Below are positions 1-6,691 of a DNA stretch of 11,909 bases, in pieces (the stretch's first letter is position 1; each line of letters opens with the position of its first letter). The translations under genes were made by a program, and so were the position numbers. The stretch is from Solirubrobacterales bacterium (GTDB lineage: Bacteria; Actinomycetota; Thermoleophilia; Solirubrobacterales; Solirubrobacteraceae): NCBI GenBank assembly GCA_026392325.1, contig JAPLCH010000083.1:1-11909 (forward strand). The letters are read 5' to 3'. The notes under the pieces are model-generated. The model was not told the origin of the DNA. It made no database searches and saw only the letters and a program-made list of their open reading frames with translations.

Positions 1-561
1 CATCCTCAAATCCGGATTTCGAGCCATCTCCCTGACAACGAGGCTCCCTCCATCGCCACCGCCGATGATCAGGACATCCCGGTAGCCACGTTTGCTCCGG
101 AAACCCGTCAGGCGACGCTCAAAGAACACGTGGACGGCAACTCGGACACCCATCAGTGCGAAGAGCGCCAGCAGAAGGAAGAGTGCCATCACACCGGCTG
201 GCATGCCGACGGCTGCTCGAGTGCCGTTGGCAGCGGTTATCTCAACAGGGTGGATCAGAACAACTGCTCCCATGGTGACCACTGCGGCAACGACAATGCC
301 GCGAACTAGCGCCTCATAGTCACGGCGACCAGTGAACCGAGTTTCCCGTCGATATACGCCCGCCAGCACAAGAAGCACCAGGGTTCCCCCGACAACCCAT
401 GGCAAGGTCGCATGGAACAAATGTTGGTAGCGCAAGGGAGTGCCGCTATCGAACCGCAGTTCGAAGGCGAACAGGTACGCCATTGCCACAAGGGCTGCAT
501 CCACGAGCATCTGCGGGACCGCATGCCGGTGAACGGGGAGTGTCCTACGCCCGTTGCGCAT
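1..561 (-). CDS. CapD/FlaA1-like membrane nucleotide-sugar epimerase/dehydratase, N-terminal part
   Basis: This is the first 187 codons of a gene that continues past the left edge. The product starts MRNGRRTLPVHRH at an ATG, then shows about four hydrophobic membrane segments (roughly residues 17-33, 48-68, 88-105 and 123-145). A Rossmann nucleotide-binding start follows, VLIIGGGDGG near residues 163-172. This order (four-helix membrane domain, then NAD(P)-binding fold) is typical of the polysaccharide biosynthesis protein family that includes CapD, FlaA1 and WbpM, which dehydrate or epimerise UDP-sugars at the membrane during glycan synthesis. The catalytic part lies outside the window, so the exact reaction cannot be given. 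It begins 10 bases after the DUF354 gene stop, and the GGAG overlapping that stop (GGGAGTAG) could serve as its ribosome binding site, about 14 bases upstream. It is probably the third gene of an operon with the aminotransferase and DUF354 genes. Confidence 0.85.
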   Translation of the reverse strand, partial: MRNGRRTLPVHRHAVPQMLVDAALVAMAYLFAFELRFDSGTPLRYQHLFHATLPWVVGGTLVLLVLAGVYRRETRFTGRRDYEALVRGIVVAAVVTMGAVVLIHPVEITAANGTRAAVGMPAGVMALFLLLALFALMGVRVAVHVFFERRLTGFRSKRGYRDVLIIGGGDGGSLVVREMARNPDLRM

Positions 562-571
562 TGAAACGATC

Positions 572-1585
572 CTACTCCCGAACGCCTGTAGAGGACAACG
601 GGCGCATCAGCAGCTGCAGGAACTCATCCGGATCACGGCGCACCCGTTGGAATGAGCTGTCCGCCTCCCTGCGCACCGGAATTGCCTGTTCCGGAGAGGT
701 AAGTTGCCCAAGCTTGCCGGTCTTGACCAGATGCTCATCCACAGCTCCGAGCTTCCCCGCAAAAACCGTCAGTACCGGGGTGCCAAGTGCCACCGCTTCA
801 CGGTTCATCGTTCCCCCTGCCGAAATAACGAGGTCGGCCAGGGCGACCAGCGACTGGGCATCCACAGCCCCTTCGGGGATGATCAGCCCCGGAACTTCAG
901 CAAGCTGCTCGCGCTGCTCCTCGGTCCTTGGAAGGACGACGGCCTGATGGTCTGAAAGAAGCTCGAGTGCACGACCGAACAGGTCATTCTCAAGTCGGTG
1001 GTAGAGCGCAACGACAGGGGGTGTCCGAACTACCGCCCAAGGCCGTGAAGTGTCAATTCCAAGCGATGCCGGAATTGAAGGATCCGGCTCAAAGTCAGAC
1101 AGGTAGTACTCCTCCTTGAGGCCCGGGTACTGGTGCAACTTTCCTTTGGCCCCGAAGCGTTCCAACCGCTCTGCGGGAATCAGGTCGGGAACCACCACGC
1201 CGTTCGCCAGGTGGCAATTGACCTGATGCTGAACGGTGGCGAACTCATAGTCGAATGTGGTGCTGCACGGAATCCGAAGCAGCCACGAAGCGACCGTGAT
1301 GTCGTTGGACCCGTGCCCAATCGCGAGGTCAAACCCGCGCCCCCTCGCCCATCTGGTCAAGGCCGCAGATCTGGATGCCAAACCCATCGCCTTTGCGCCC
1401 CGGCCGCCACCTCGATGGTGACCGATGACCTCATGCTCGATTCCGAAACGGTCAAGGAGCCCGACTGTCTGGGCGAAGTCCCTTGCTGTCACATCCACTT
1501 CCCAACCGCGCGCGCGCAACCGCTCGATGATGGGTCTCATCACCAAGACATGCGGGCTGTTGGTCAGGTCAACCCACGCCCTCAT
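572..1585 (-). CDS. DUF354 family protein, GT-B-like (predicted glycan biosynthesis)
   Basis: This 337-residue protein matches the DUF354 family by its start (MRAWVDLTNSPHV, like the family's I-D-x-x-N-x-P-H-V) and by the C-terminal motif SAGGTMNREAVALGTPV. DUF354 proteins have a predicted GT-B fold related to UDP-GlcNAc 2-epimerases and MurG-type glycosyltransferases; their biochemical role is not settled. Further family-like stretches are GHGSNDITVAS, VVRTPPVVALYHR and VVLPRTEEQR. No signal peptide or membrane segment is visible, so a cytosolic enzyme acting on a nucleotide or lipid-linked sugar is a reasonable inference. The ATG at 1585 lies 9 bases after the aminotransferase stop, and the CapD-like gene follows 10 bases after this gene's stop, so the three are probably co-transcribed. 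Length and reading frame look intact. Confidence 0.85.
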   Translation of the reverse strand: MRAWVDLTNSPHVLVMRPIIERLRARGWEVDVTARDFAQTVGLLDRFGIEHEVIGHHRGGGRGAKAMGLASRSAALTRWARGRGFDLAIGHGSNDITVASWLLRIPCSTTFDYEFATVQHQVNCHLANGVVVPDLIPAERLERFGAKGKLHQYPGLKEEYYLSDFEPDPSIPASLGIDTSRPWAVVRTPPVVALYHRLENDLFGRALELLSDHQAVVLPRTEEQREQLAEVPGLIIPEGAVDAQSLVALADLVISAGGTMNREAVALGTPVLTVFAGKLGAVDEHLVKTGKLGQLTSPEQAIPVRREADSSFQRVRRDPDEFLQLLMRPLSSTGVRE

Positions 1586-1594
1586 GACATCAGC

Positions 1595-2608
1595 TCAAGG
1601 CAGGGCAGAGATTGCATTCCCCAATGCTTCGACAACTTGGGCCGCCTGCCCTGCCTCCAAGACGGGGCTGATGGGGATTGCAAGGTTGGTCTTTGCCAGC
1701 TCATCGGTTCCCGGAAGCTCAATTCCGGATCCCCATTCTGACATTGCGGGTTGCTTGTGCACTGGAGACCTGTAATAGCCGCGCGCCTCGACGCCCGCCT
1801 CCCTGAGCGGTGCGATCAGCTCTTCGGCCCGTGGATGTTTGACAACGAACAGGTGCCATGCGGGGTTCGCGCCGTCGACAGCAACCATCGGCGTGACGTG
1901 CTCGGCGATCCCAGCGTCATCGTAGAAACGCGCTGCATTTCGGCGTCCGATGAAGTCAAATGTCTTCTTGTCCTTCGAGCCGTGGAATCGAAGGGTGCGG
2001 ACATGTTGGGCGACCTCTGGGTCTGAGGTGACCACCGCGCCCCCATCGCCGAACGCTCCGAGGTTCTTCGATGGAAAGAAGGAGAAGCTCGAGGCCAGCC
2101 CAAGTGAACCGGCCGGTTGATCACACAGAGTTGCCCCGGCAGCCTGTGCCGCATCTTCAACCACGGGAACGCCAAGTGCCTCGATCTGAGGCACAGGCGC
2201 GACATTTCCGAAGAGGTCAACTGCGACTACGGCCTTTGTCTTCGGCGTCAGCACAGCCTTGACTGTTTCTGCGGTGATGCACCCCGTATCCGGGTCCACA
2301 TCACAGAAAACGGGCGTTGCGCCCGTGGGCGGAACGGCCTCCGCCGTCGCATAGAAGGTGAAGGAGGGGACGACAACCTCGTCTCCCGGACCGACCCCGA
2401 CTCCACGCAGCGCAAGCTCAAGAGCGTCCGTGCCGTTTGCGACGCCTACCGACTCAGCTGACCCGCAGGCTGCGGCAAATTCAGCTTCGAACGCAGTCAC
2501 CTCCGGGCCCAGAATGAACCGTCCATCCTCAAGGACATTGGCAATAGCAGCCGCAATCGCGCCCTTTAGCGGCTCAAGTGGAGTCTTTGTGTCAAAAAGG
2601 GAAATCAT
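1595..2608 (-). CDS. DegT/DnrJ/EryC1/StrS sugar aminotransferase with an internal deletion
   Basis: A PLP-dependent aminotransferase of the family that aminates nucleotide-linked keto-sugars. In the 337-residue product I see ANGTDALELAL (58-68), DEVVVPSFTFYATAEA (76-91), the PLP-ring aspartate in VVEDAAQAAGA (D152), the Schiff-base lysine in SFFPSKNLGAFGDGG (K181) and a PVHKQPAM segment near the C terminus. The start was set at 2608 because MISLFDTKTPL is the usual family beginning; the frame also allows an ATG at 2665, but its extra 19 residues look unlike protein. There is no clear Shine-Dalgarno sequence, which would fit a leaderless message. After FDFIG (residue 221, near 1946) the product jumps straight to RRNAARFYDD. 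The family normally has about 26 residues here, containing the conserved N-x-R-x-D-E-x-Q-A-A helix. The frame is kept, but activity is doubtful if the deletion is real. It is probably the first gene of the minus-strand glycan operon. Confidence 0.88.
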   Translation of the reverse strand: MISLFDTKTPLEPLKGAIAAAIANVLEDGRFILGPEVTAFEAEFAAACGSAESVGVANGTDALELALRGVGVGPGDEVVVPSFTFYATAEAVPPTGATPVFCDVDPDTGCITAETVKAVLTPKTKAVVAVDLFGNVAPVPQIEALGVPVVEDAAQAAGATLCDQPAGSLGLASSFSFFPSKNLGAFGDGGAVVTSDPEVAQHVRTLRFHGSKDKKTFDFIGRRNAARFYDDAGIAEHVTPMVAVDGANPAWHLFVVKHPRAEELIAPLREAGVEARGYYRSPVHKQPAMSEWGSGIELPGTDELAKTNLAIPISPVLEAGQAAQVVEALGNAISALP

Positions 2609-2620
2609 CGCGATGGGACA

Positions 2621-2626
2621 ACCGTA
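2621..2626 (-). promoter_or_regulatory. Possible -10 box for the aminotransferase-DUF354-CapD operon
   Basis: Read on the minus strand this is TACGGT, a TANNNT match ending 12 bases before the ATG at 2608. It would give a leader of only a few bases, in keeping with the absence of a Shine-Dalgarno sequence. No -35 box was recognised, and the match is weak on its own. Confidence 0.22.
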
Positions 2627-2672
2627 GTCAGGGTGGCGGCGGGCACAGGCGCCCCTCAATCCCATTCCCCAC

Positions 2673-2678
2673 TACTCT
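2673..2678 (+). promoter_or_regulatory. Possible -10 box for the dedA-uppP-purM-kinase operon
   Basis: TACTCT matches TANNNT and ends 10 bases before the GTG at 2689. With transcription starting 6-8 bases after the box, the message would be leaderless or almost so. No -35 element is visible. Six-base matches of this kind are common by chance, so confidence is low. Confidence 0.3.
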
Positions 2679-2688
2679 TTTGCCGACC

Positions 2689-3275
2689 GTGACCCTTGTA
2701 ATCGCATCACTCACTCAGCCGCTCGTCGACTTCGCCATCAGCGTGATCAATGACCTCGGCGCATTCGGGATCTTCCTGCTGATGCTCCTCGAGAGTGCAT
2801 GTATTCCCATTCCGTCGGAGGCAACGATGCTGTTCGCCGGTGCGGCAACTGTCGGCAAGGACCCAAATTTCACCTTCATCGCAGCTGTAACCGCGGGAGT
2901 GCTCGGAAATGTTGTCGGCTCCTGGGTTGGATACGGCATCGGCCACCTTGGCCGTGTTGACCTGATCGAGAAGCACGGCAAGAAGATTGGTGTTCGAACA
3001 CATCACCTTGAGATCGCCGACCGCTGGTTTGCTGACCACGGCGAAGCGACCCCTTCTGGAGGTTCACGATCTACACCGCACTTGGCTGCATCCCATGGGT
3101 GCTGCTCCTCACCTGGGCAGGGGTCAAGGCCGGGGACAATTGGGACCATTGGAAGCACAAGCTTGAATATGTGGACTATCTCGTGGCCGCGGGAATCGTT
3201 GCTGGAGTCATCTGGCTTGTAATCCGTTCCCGTCGGGGCGGCAACAAGCCGGACTCCGATGTCGCAAGCGCCTGA
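2689..3275 (+). pseudogene. DedA family membrane protein, frameshifted by an internal deletion
   Basis: DedA proteins are integral membrane proteins; some (UptA type) move undecaprenyl phosphate or other lipids across the membrane. The N-terminal part reads clean from a GTG at 2689 (VTLVIASLTQPLVDFAIS) through LLMLLESACIPIPSEATMLFAGA and GNVVGSWVGYGIGHLG to ADRWFADHGEA near 3048. DedA character then stops in this frame, and unrelated sequence follows to a stop at 3222. In another frame it resumes at 3051 with PFWRFTIYTALGCIPWVLLL and continues through a last membrane helix to a TGA at 3273-3275. The piece normally between (about 24 residues with the conserved R-x-x-P-x-x-R-T-F loop) is absent, so about 70-76 bases seem lost. 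Counting these, the length would be about 218 residues, normal for the family. The frame upstream of 2689 is open but unlike protein, so the GTG is preferred. The end overlaps the uppP start by 17 bases. Confidence 0.85.
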
Positions 3276-4089
3276 CTCCTCCCTGTCGCCGAGACTGTCC
3301 GACGCGGCACTGCTCGGCGCACTTCACGGGCCAGCAGAACTGGTGCCCATAAGTTCGTCTGGGCAGATCACGCTGTTCGCGTTTTTGGCCGGCCTGCCCT
3401 ACTCGGAAGTTCCATCAGAGAAGCGCAAATCTGTTGAGGTGGCCCTCCACGCGGGGACCGCTTTGGCCTTGGCTCTCTTCCCCCCAAGGGAAGGAACATC
3501 TGGTCCCAAAGGACTTCAGGGAGTTGTCTTTCGCGCTGCCATGCTTGCCCCCACAGCAGCAGCCGGGCTGATTGCCAGAAGGATGGTCAGGGAGAATCTC
3601 GGGACCCCCATGTCAGTAAGCGCCGGCCTGGCAGCAGGCTCCGGGGTGATGATCCTCGCCGAGAGCAGGTGCGGTTCGAGGACAGCCTCAGAAGCAGGAG
3701 TTGGTGACGCTCTCGTCATGGGAACCGCCCAAGCGCTCGCACTCTGGCCCGGTGTCAGTCGGTCAGCAATGTCAACAAGCTCGGCGCGCTTCCTCGGTTT
3801 CAGTCCGGGATCGTCAGCGCGACTGGCAAGGGCGGGACTTGTTCCAACTTCACTCGCAGCATCAACCCTTGAGGTTGCCGCGTTGCTCAAAGAAGGCATC
3901 AGGAGCGATGAGATTCCCCCAATCGCAGCGGGGGCAGCCACAGCATTCATCTCTGCGATCGTCTCACGCCCCCTCGCAACACGGATGGAAAAAAGCGGTC
4001 GTCTGTGGCCTTGGGCGCTGCTGCGGCTCATGGTCGCAGGAGCCGCGATTCGCCGTATCCGCTCAGTTAGGGATGATGGGGTCAGATGA
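3259..4089 (+). CDS. uppP: UppP/BacA-type undecaprenyl-diphosphate phosphatase, divergent
   Basis: This 276-residue membrane protein aligns well with UppP (BacA), which dephosphorylates undecaprenyl pyrophosphate so that the carrier lipid can be reused. Matching segments are GALHGPAELVPISSSGQ (20-36), SVEVALHAGTALAL (58-71), AQALALWPGVSRS (157-169) and the C-terminal EIPPIAAGAATAFISAI. Compared with E. coli UppP, catalytic Glu21 is kept as E27, Ser27 as S33 and Arg174 as R168. The first glutamate of the E-x-x-x-E motif (Glu17) is His23, and His30 is Gln36. Several hydrophobic helices are present. The ATG at 3259 lies inside the end of the DedA gene, in a different frame, and the TGA overlaps the purM start as ATGA, so translational coupling is likely. 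The frame is intact. The substituted positions leave some doubt about the exact activity. Confidence 0.82.
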   Translation: MSQAPDSSLSPRLSDAALLGALHGPAELVPISSSGQITLFAFLAGLPYSEVPSEKRKSVEVALHAGTALALALFPPREGTSGPKGLQGVVFRAAMLAPTAAAGLIARRMVRENLGTPMSVSAGLAAGSGVMILAESRCGSRTASEAGVGDALVMGTAQALALWPGVSRSAMSTSSARFLGFSPGSSARLARAGLVPTSLAASTLEVAALLKEGIRSDEIPPIAAGAATAFISAIVSRPLATRMEKSGRLWPWALLRLMVAGAAIRRIRSVRDDGVR

Positions 4090-5156
4090 GCGACGCATAT
4101 TCAAAAGCAGGGGTTGATGTTCGTGAAGCCGATGCAGGCGTCGCGGCAATCATCTCCGTCCTTGCCAAGATCAACACTGGCTCGCCCTCCCGCGTTGTAC
4201 ACCTTCCCGGACACTTCGCCGCAGTCCTGAAACTGACTGAAGACCTTGGTCTTGCGATCTGCACCGACGGAGTGGGATCCAAGCTTGTGGTCGCCGAACA
4301 AGCAGGGATTCTCGACACCGTTGGCATCGACTGCGTCGCCATGAACGTGAATGACCTTGTCTGCGTGGGAGCTGAGCCGATCGCGCTAGTTGACTACTTG
4401 GCCGTTGAGGAATCGGACCCGGAGCGCCTGGGGGCAATCGCCGAAGGGCTCCGACGCGGCGCGGACCTTGCCGGAGTTGAAATACCCGGTGGTGAGCTCG
4501 CGCAGATCCCCGAGTTGATCCGTGGCCATCCTTCACCAGAGGGCTTTGACCTCTGCGCATCTGCAGTTGGCACAGTCAGCCTCAACCAAATAGTTGATGG
4601 ATCCGCGATCACTGCGGGTCAGGCTCTTATCGGCGTTCCCTCAAGTGGCGTTCACTCCAACGGATTAACACTCGCCCGCAAGGTGCTGCTCGACGGCGGC
4701 GACCCCAACGAACGACCTGAGGTCCTTGGCGGCGCAAGTCTCACTGAGGCGCTGCTCGTGCCAACGGAGATTTACGTCCGCGCAGCTCTTGAACTCCTGC
4801 GCTCCGATCTTGAACCGAGCGGACTCTTTCACCTCACGGGTGGCGGACTGCTCAACCTCCTGAGGCTCGGAACCAATGTTGGCTACCGGATTGACAACCC
4901 ACTTCCACCCCAGCCCGTATACGACCTGATTGCCAGCCGTGGCAATGTCCCCGCGCACGAGATGTACGAGGTTTTCAACATGGGCTGCGGATTTGCCGTC
5001 ACCGTCAAACAGGAAAACGCACAAGCGGCCGTGGACATTCTTGCCTCCCATCACCCGGGTACGCGCGTCATCGGTGAGGTGACCGCAAACGCGGGACACG
5101 TCACCGTGCCGAGCCTTGGAATCACCGGTGACGAAGCAGGACTGCGGGACAGCTGA
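4086..5156 (+). CDS. purM: PurM, phosphoribosylformylglycinamidine cyclo-ligase (AIR synthetase)
   Basis: PurM catalyses the ATP-dependent closure of formylglycinamidine ribonucleotide to aminoimidazole ribonucleotide, step five of de novo purine synthesis, in the cytosol. The 356-residue product shows the N-terminal AYSKAGVDV, ICTDGVGSKL (58-67), IDCVAMNVNDLVCVGAEP (81-98), IPGGELAQIPELIRG, the SSGVHSNG loop (176-183), HLTGGGL (239-245) and FNMGCGF (287-293). These are the expected features in the expected order, at about the usual length. The ATG overlaps the uppP stop (ATGA) and has GGGG at 4078-4081 just upstream as a weak ribosome binding site. It belongs to the same run of genes as UppP and the following kinase, although its pathway is unrelated to the envelope; this seems to be co-location rather than shared function. 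No defect was seen. Confidence 0.96.
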   Translation: MSDAYSKAGVDVREADAGVAAIISVLAKINTGSPSRVVHLPGHFAAVLKLTEDLGLAICTDGVGSKLVVAEQAGILDTVGIDCVAMNVNDLVCVGAEPIALVDYLAVEESDPERLGAIAEGLRRGADLAGVEIPGGELAQIPELIRGHPSPEGFDLCASAVGTVSLNQIVDGSAITAGQALIGVPSSGVHSNGLTLARKVLLDGGDPNERPEVLGGASLTEALLVPTEIYVRAALELLRSDLEPSGLFHLTGGGLLNLLRLGTNVGYRIDNPLPPQPVYDLIASRGNVPAHEMYEVFNMGCGFAVTVKQENAQAAVDILASHHPGTRVIGEVTANAGHVTVPSLGITGDEAGLRDS

Positions 5157-5164
5157 ACCAAGTC

Positions 5165-6691
5165 GTGTCGAATCTTGACGGCACACTGATTGGCGAGCGG
5201 TACCGACTCGAAACCCAGGTGGGCTCCGGCGGCATGTCCACTGTTCACCGCGCGCTTGACGAGAAGCTCCAACGTGCAGTCGCTGTAAAGCTGATGCACA
5301 CAACAACGGCGGCTGACGCTGACCACCTTGAGCGTTTTCGGCGAGAGGCCCGCGCTGTGGCGTCACTCAGTAATCCAAACCTCGTGGGTGTCATTGATGC
5401 AGGCGAGGAAGGCGGTCGCCCCTACATCGTCCTTGAGTACATCGATGGAGAAACCCTCAAAGCCCGGATCCGACGAAATGGGCGCCTTGAGGTATCCGAG
5501 GCGGTCGCCTATGCAATTGAGATCGCCCGCGGCTTGACGGCCGCACACGCTGCAGGAATAGTGCACCGGGATGTAAAGCCGCAGAATGTTCTGATTGACG
5601 CTGACGGCAGGGCCAAGGTGACTGACTTTGGAATCGCCCGGTCCCTCCACGAGGACGGCCTGACAGCAGACGGAAGAGTCATTGGCACAACTGACTATGT
5701 CTCTCCGGAGCAGGCACTCGGGGAATCCGTTGGTCGCGAATCGGACATTTACTCCTTGGGCGTGGTCCTCTTTGAGATGCTGACCGGAAGGGTTCCCTTC
5801 TCTGCTGACAACCCAGTCGCCGTCGCAATGTGTCATGTCAGGAACCCCATGCCGGACGTTCGTGCCCTTCGCCCAGAGGTGTCGGCCACTGTCGCATCGA
5901 TTCTCGATCGCTGCACGGCCAAGGACCCGGCGGACAGATACCCGAACTTTGAGGCACTCACAGCCGACCTCGAGGCAGCCCTCGCTCTGGAGGCTTCACG
6001 TTCCGGCCAAGCGGTTGGGCAGGCAACCAGCGTTCTTGAGTCCCTTCCACCACAAGCTCGGGACAAGGTGCACTTGGGTGCAAGCAGGCGCGGACCCCGG
6101 CTGCTCTGGACTGGAGGGCTGATCATCCTTCTCGCGTCCCTGGGTGTTTTTGCCTGGAGTGGCCTTCACAGAGGCACCGGTGTTCGTGGCAGCAGCCCTG
6201 CCGGCCTCGGTCCAATCCGACTGGCTTCCGAAGCCGCCCATCCGTACGACCCATTTGGCGATTCAACCGAACACAACGCAGAATCAATCCTGATGCTTGA
6301 TGGTGACCCAAACACGGCGTGGGCATCTGAGAGTTACTTCTCCGGACTGCAGAAAGGTGGCGTAGGAGTCGCGATCGACGCTGCCCCTGGCGCGCGGGCT
6401 GCAGCCGTTGAGCTCCGTACATCCACACCAGGCTTTACGGCATCAATCTGGACTGCCAGCGGAGAGCTCCCACAGAACAACGGGCCGAACGCTGGACCCG
6501 CGGGTGGAGCCCCCGCATCCGACCCACCAGCAGGATGGTCACGCGTCAGCTCGCCTCAAAAGGTGACTGCACGAGACCTGGTTCGCATCGCGAAACCAAC
6601 GGCCCCACAGCGTTGGTATTTGATCTGGGTGACAGCGCTCGCACCAGATCAGAAACAACTGAAGCTGAACGAAGTCAGGCTGCTTCGCTAG
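5165..6691 (+). CDS. Membrane Ser/Thr kinase with extracellular MviN-like/discoidin-like domain
   Basis: A 508-residue Hanks-type kinase. The domain at about 10-272 has the glycine loop GSGGMS (20-25), lysine K42, helix-C glutamate E61, HRDVKPQN (134-141), DFG (154-156), a threonine-bearing activation loop (T166, T174, T175), SPE (180-182), and D194 and R258, so it should be active. A linker leads to one membrane helix (about 313-333) and an outer domain (about 352-508). This domain contains the motif YDPFGDSTEHN (361-371) and LDGDPNTAWASESY (378-391), typical of the discoidin-like domain found after the pseudokinase of actinobacterial MviN/MurJ and in some related kinases. It ends in a beta-rich stretch (RWYLIWVTAL, LNEVRLLR). 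There are no PASTA repeats. The GTG start is 8 bases after purM with no evident ribosome binding site. A role sensing an external glycan or wall signal is inferred; ligand and targets are unknown. Its stop shares CTAG with the ddl stop on the other strand. Confidence 0.9.
   Translation: MSNLDGTLIGERYRLETQVGSGGMSTVHRALDEKLQRAVAVKLMHTTTAADADHLERFRREARAVASLSNPNLVGVIDAGEEGGRPYIVLEYIDGETLKARIRRNGRLEVSEAVAYAIEIARGLTAAHAAGIVHRDVKPQNVLIDADGRAKVTDFGIARSLHEDGLTADGRVIGTTDYVSPEQALGESVGRESDIYSLGVVLFEMLTGRVPFSADNPVAVAMCHVRNPMPDVRALRPEVSATVASILDRCTAKDPADRYPNFEALTADLEAALALEASRSGQAVGQATSVLESLPPQARDKVHLGASRRGPRLLWTGGLIILLASLGVFAWSGLHRGTGVRGSSPAGLGPIRLASEAAHPYDPFGDSTEHNAESILMLDGDPNTAWASESYFSGLQKGGVGVAIDAAPGARAAAVELRTSTPGFTASIWTASGELPQNNGPNAGPAGGAPASDPPAGWSRVSSPQKVTARDLVRIAKPTAPQRWYLIWVTALAPDQKQLKLNEVRLLR
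6688..6691. other. Shared CTAG where convergent kinase and ddl genes end
   Basis: The kinase ends with TAG at 6689-6691 on the plus strand, and ddl ends with TAG read from 6690 to 6688 on the minus strand. The palindrome CTAG thus serves both stops, and the genes overlap by four bases. No room is left for a terminator between them, so any terminator or transcription overlap must lie within the opposing coding sequence. I saw no clear hairpin with a T-run there. Confidence 0.85.

Larger units (their letters stand above)
2609..2688. promoter_or_regulatory. Divergent intergenic promoter region
   Basis: These 80 bases separate the divergent aminotransferase and DedA starts and must hold whatever promoters lie directly before the two operons. 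Neither start has a recognisable Shine-Dalgarno sequence. On the plus strand TACTCT at 2673-2678 fits the TANNNT form of a -10 box and lies 10 bases before the GTG at 2689. On the minus strand TACGGT (plus-strand 2621-2626) lies 12 bases before the ATG at 2608. Such spacing would put the transcription start within a few bases of the start codon, as in leaderless messages common in Actinomycetota. I see no convincing -35 boxes or operator repeats. The role as a divergent promoter follows from gene layout; the exact boxes are tentative. Confidence 0.5.

Noticed and set aside
399..947. Plus-strand open frame of 182 codons over the DUF354/CapD junction
   Set aside because: It runs antisense to two recognisable genes, its product has no family features, and it is rich in Ser, Arg and Thr in the manner of reverse-frame translations.
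1133..1741. Plus-strand open frame of 202 codons
   Set aside because: Antisense to DUF354 and the aminotransferase, both well supported; the product resembles no known protein.
2641..2654. Small inverted repeat GGGC...GCCC in the divergent intergenic region
   Set aside because: Four base pairs in a GC-rich sequence is expected by chance; no T-run, and no reason to call it a terminator or operator.
2578..2688. Upstream extension of the DedA frame to an ATG at 2578
   Set aside because: The extra 37 residues are polar, unlike DedA, and would overlap the start of the divergent aminotransferase; the GTG at 2689 fits the family start better.
4086..6691. PurM-kinase pair as a novel purine-signalling system
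   Set aside because: The two genes are adjacent and on one strand, but nothing in either protein suggests a functional link; ordinary operon packing explains it.
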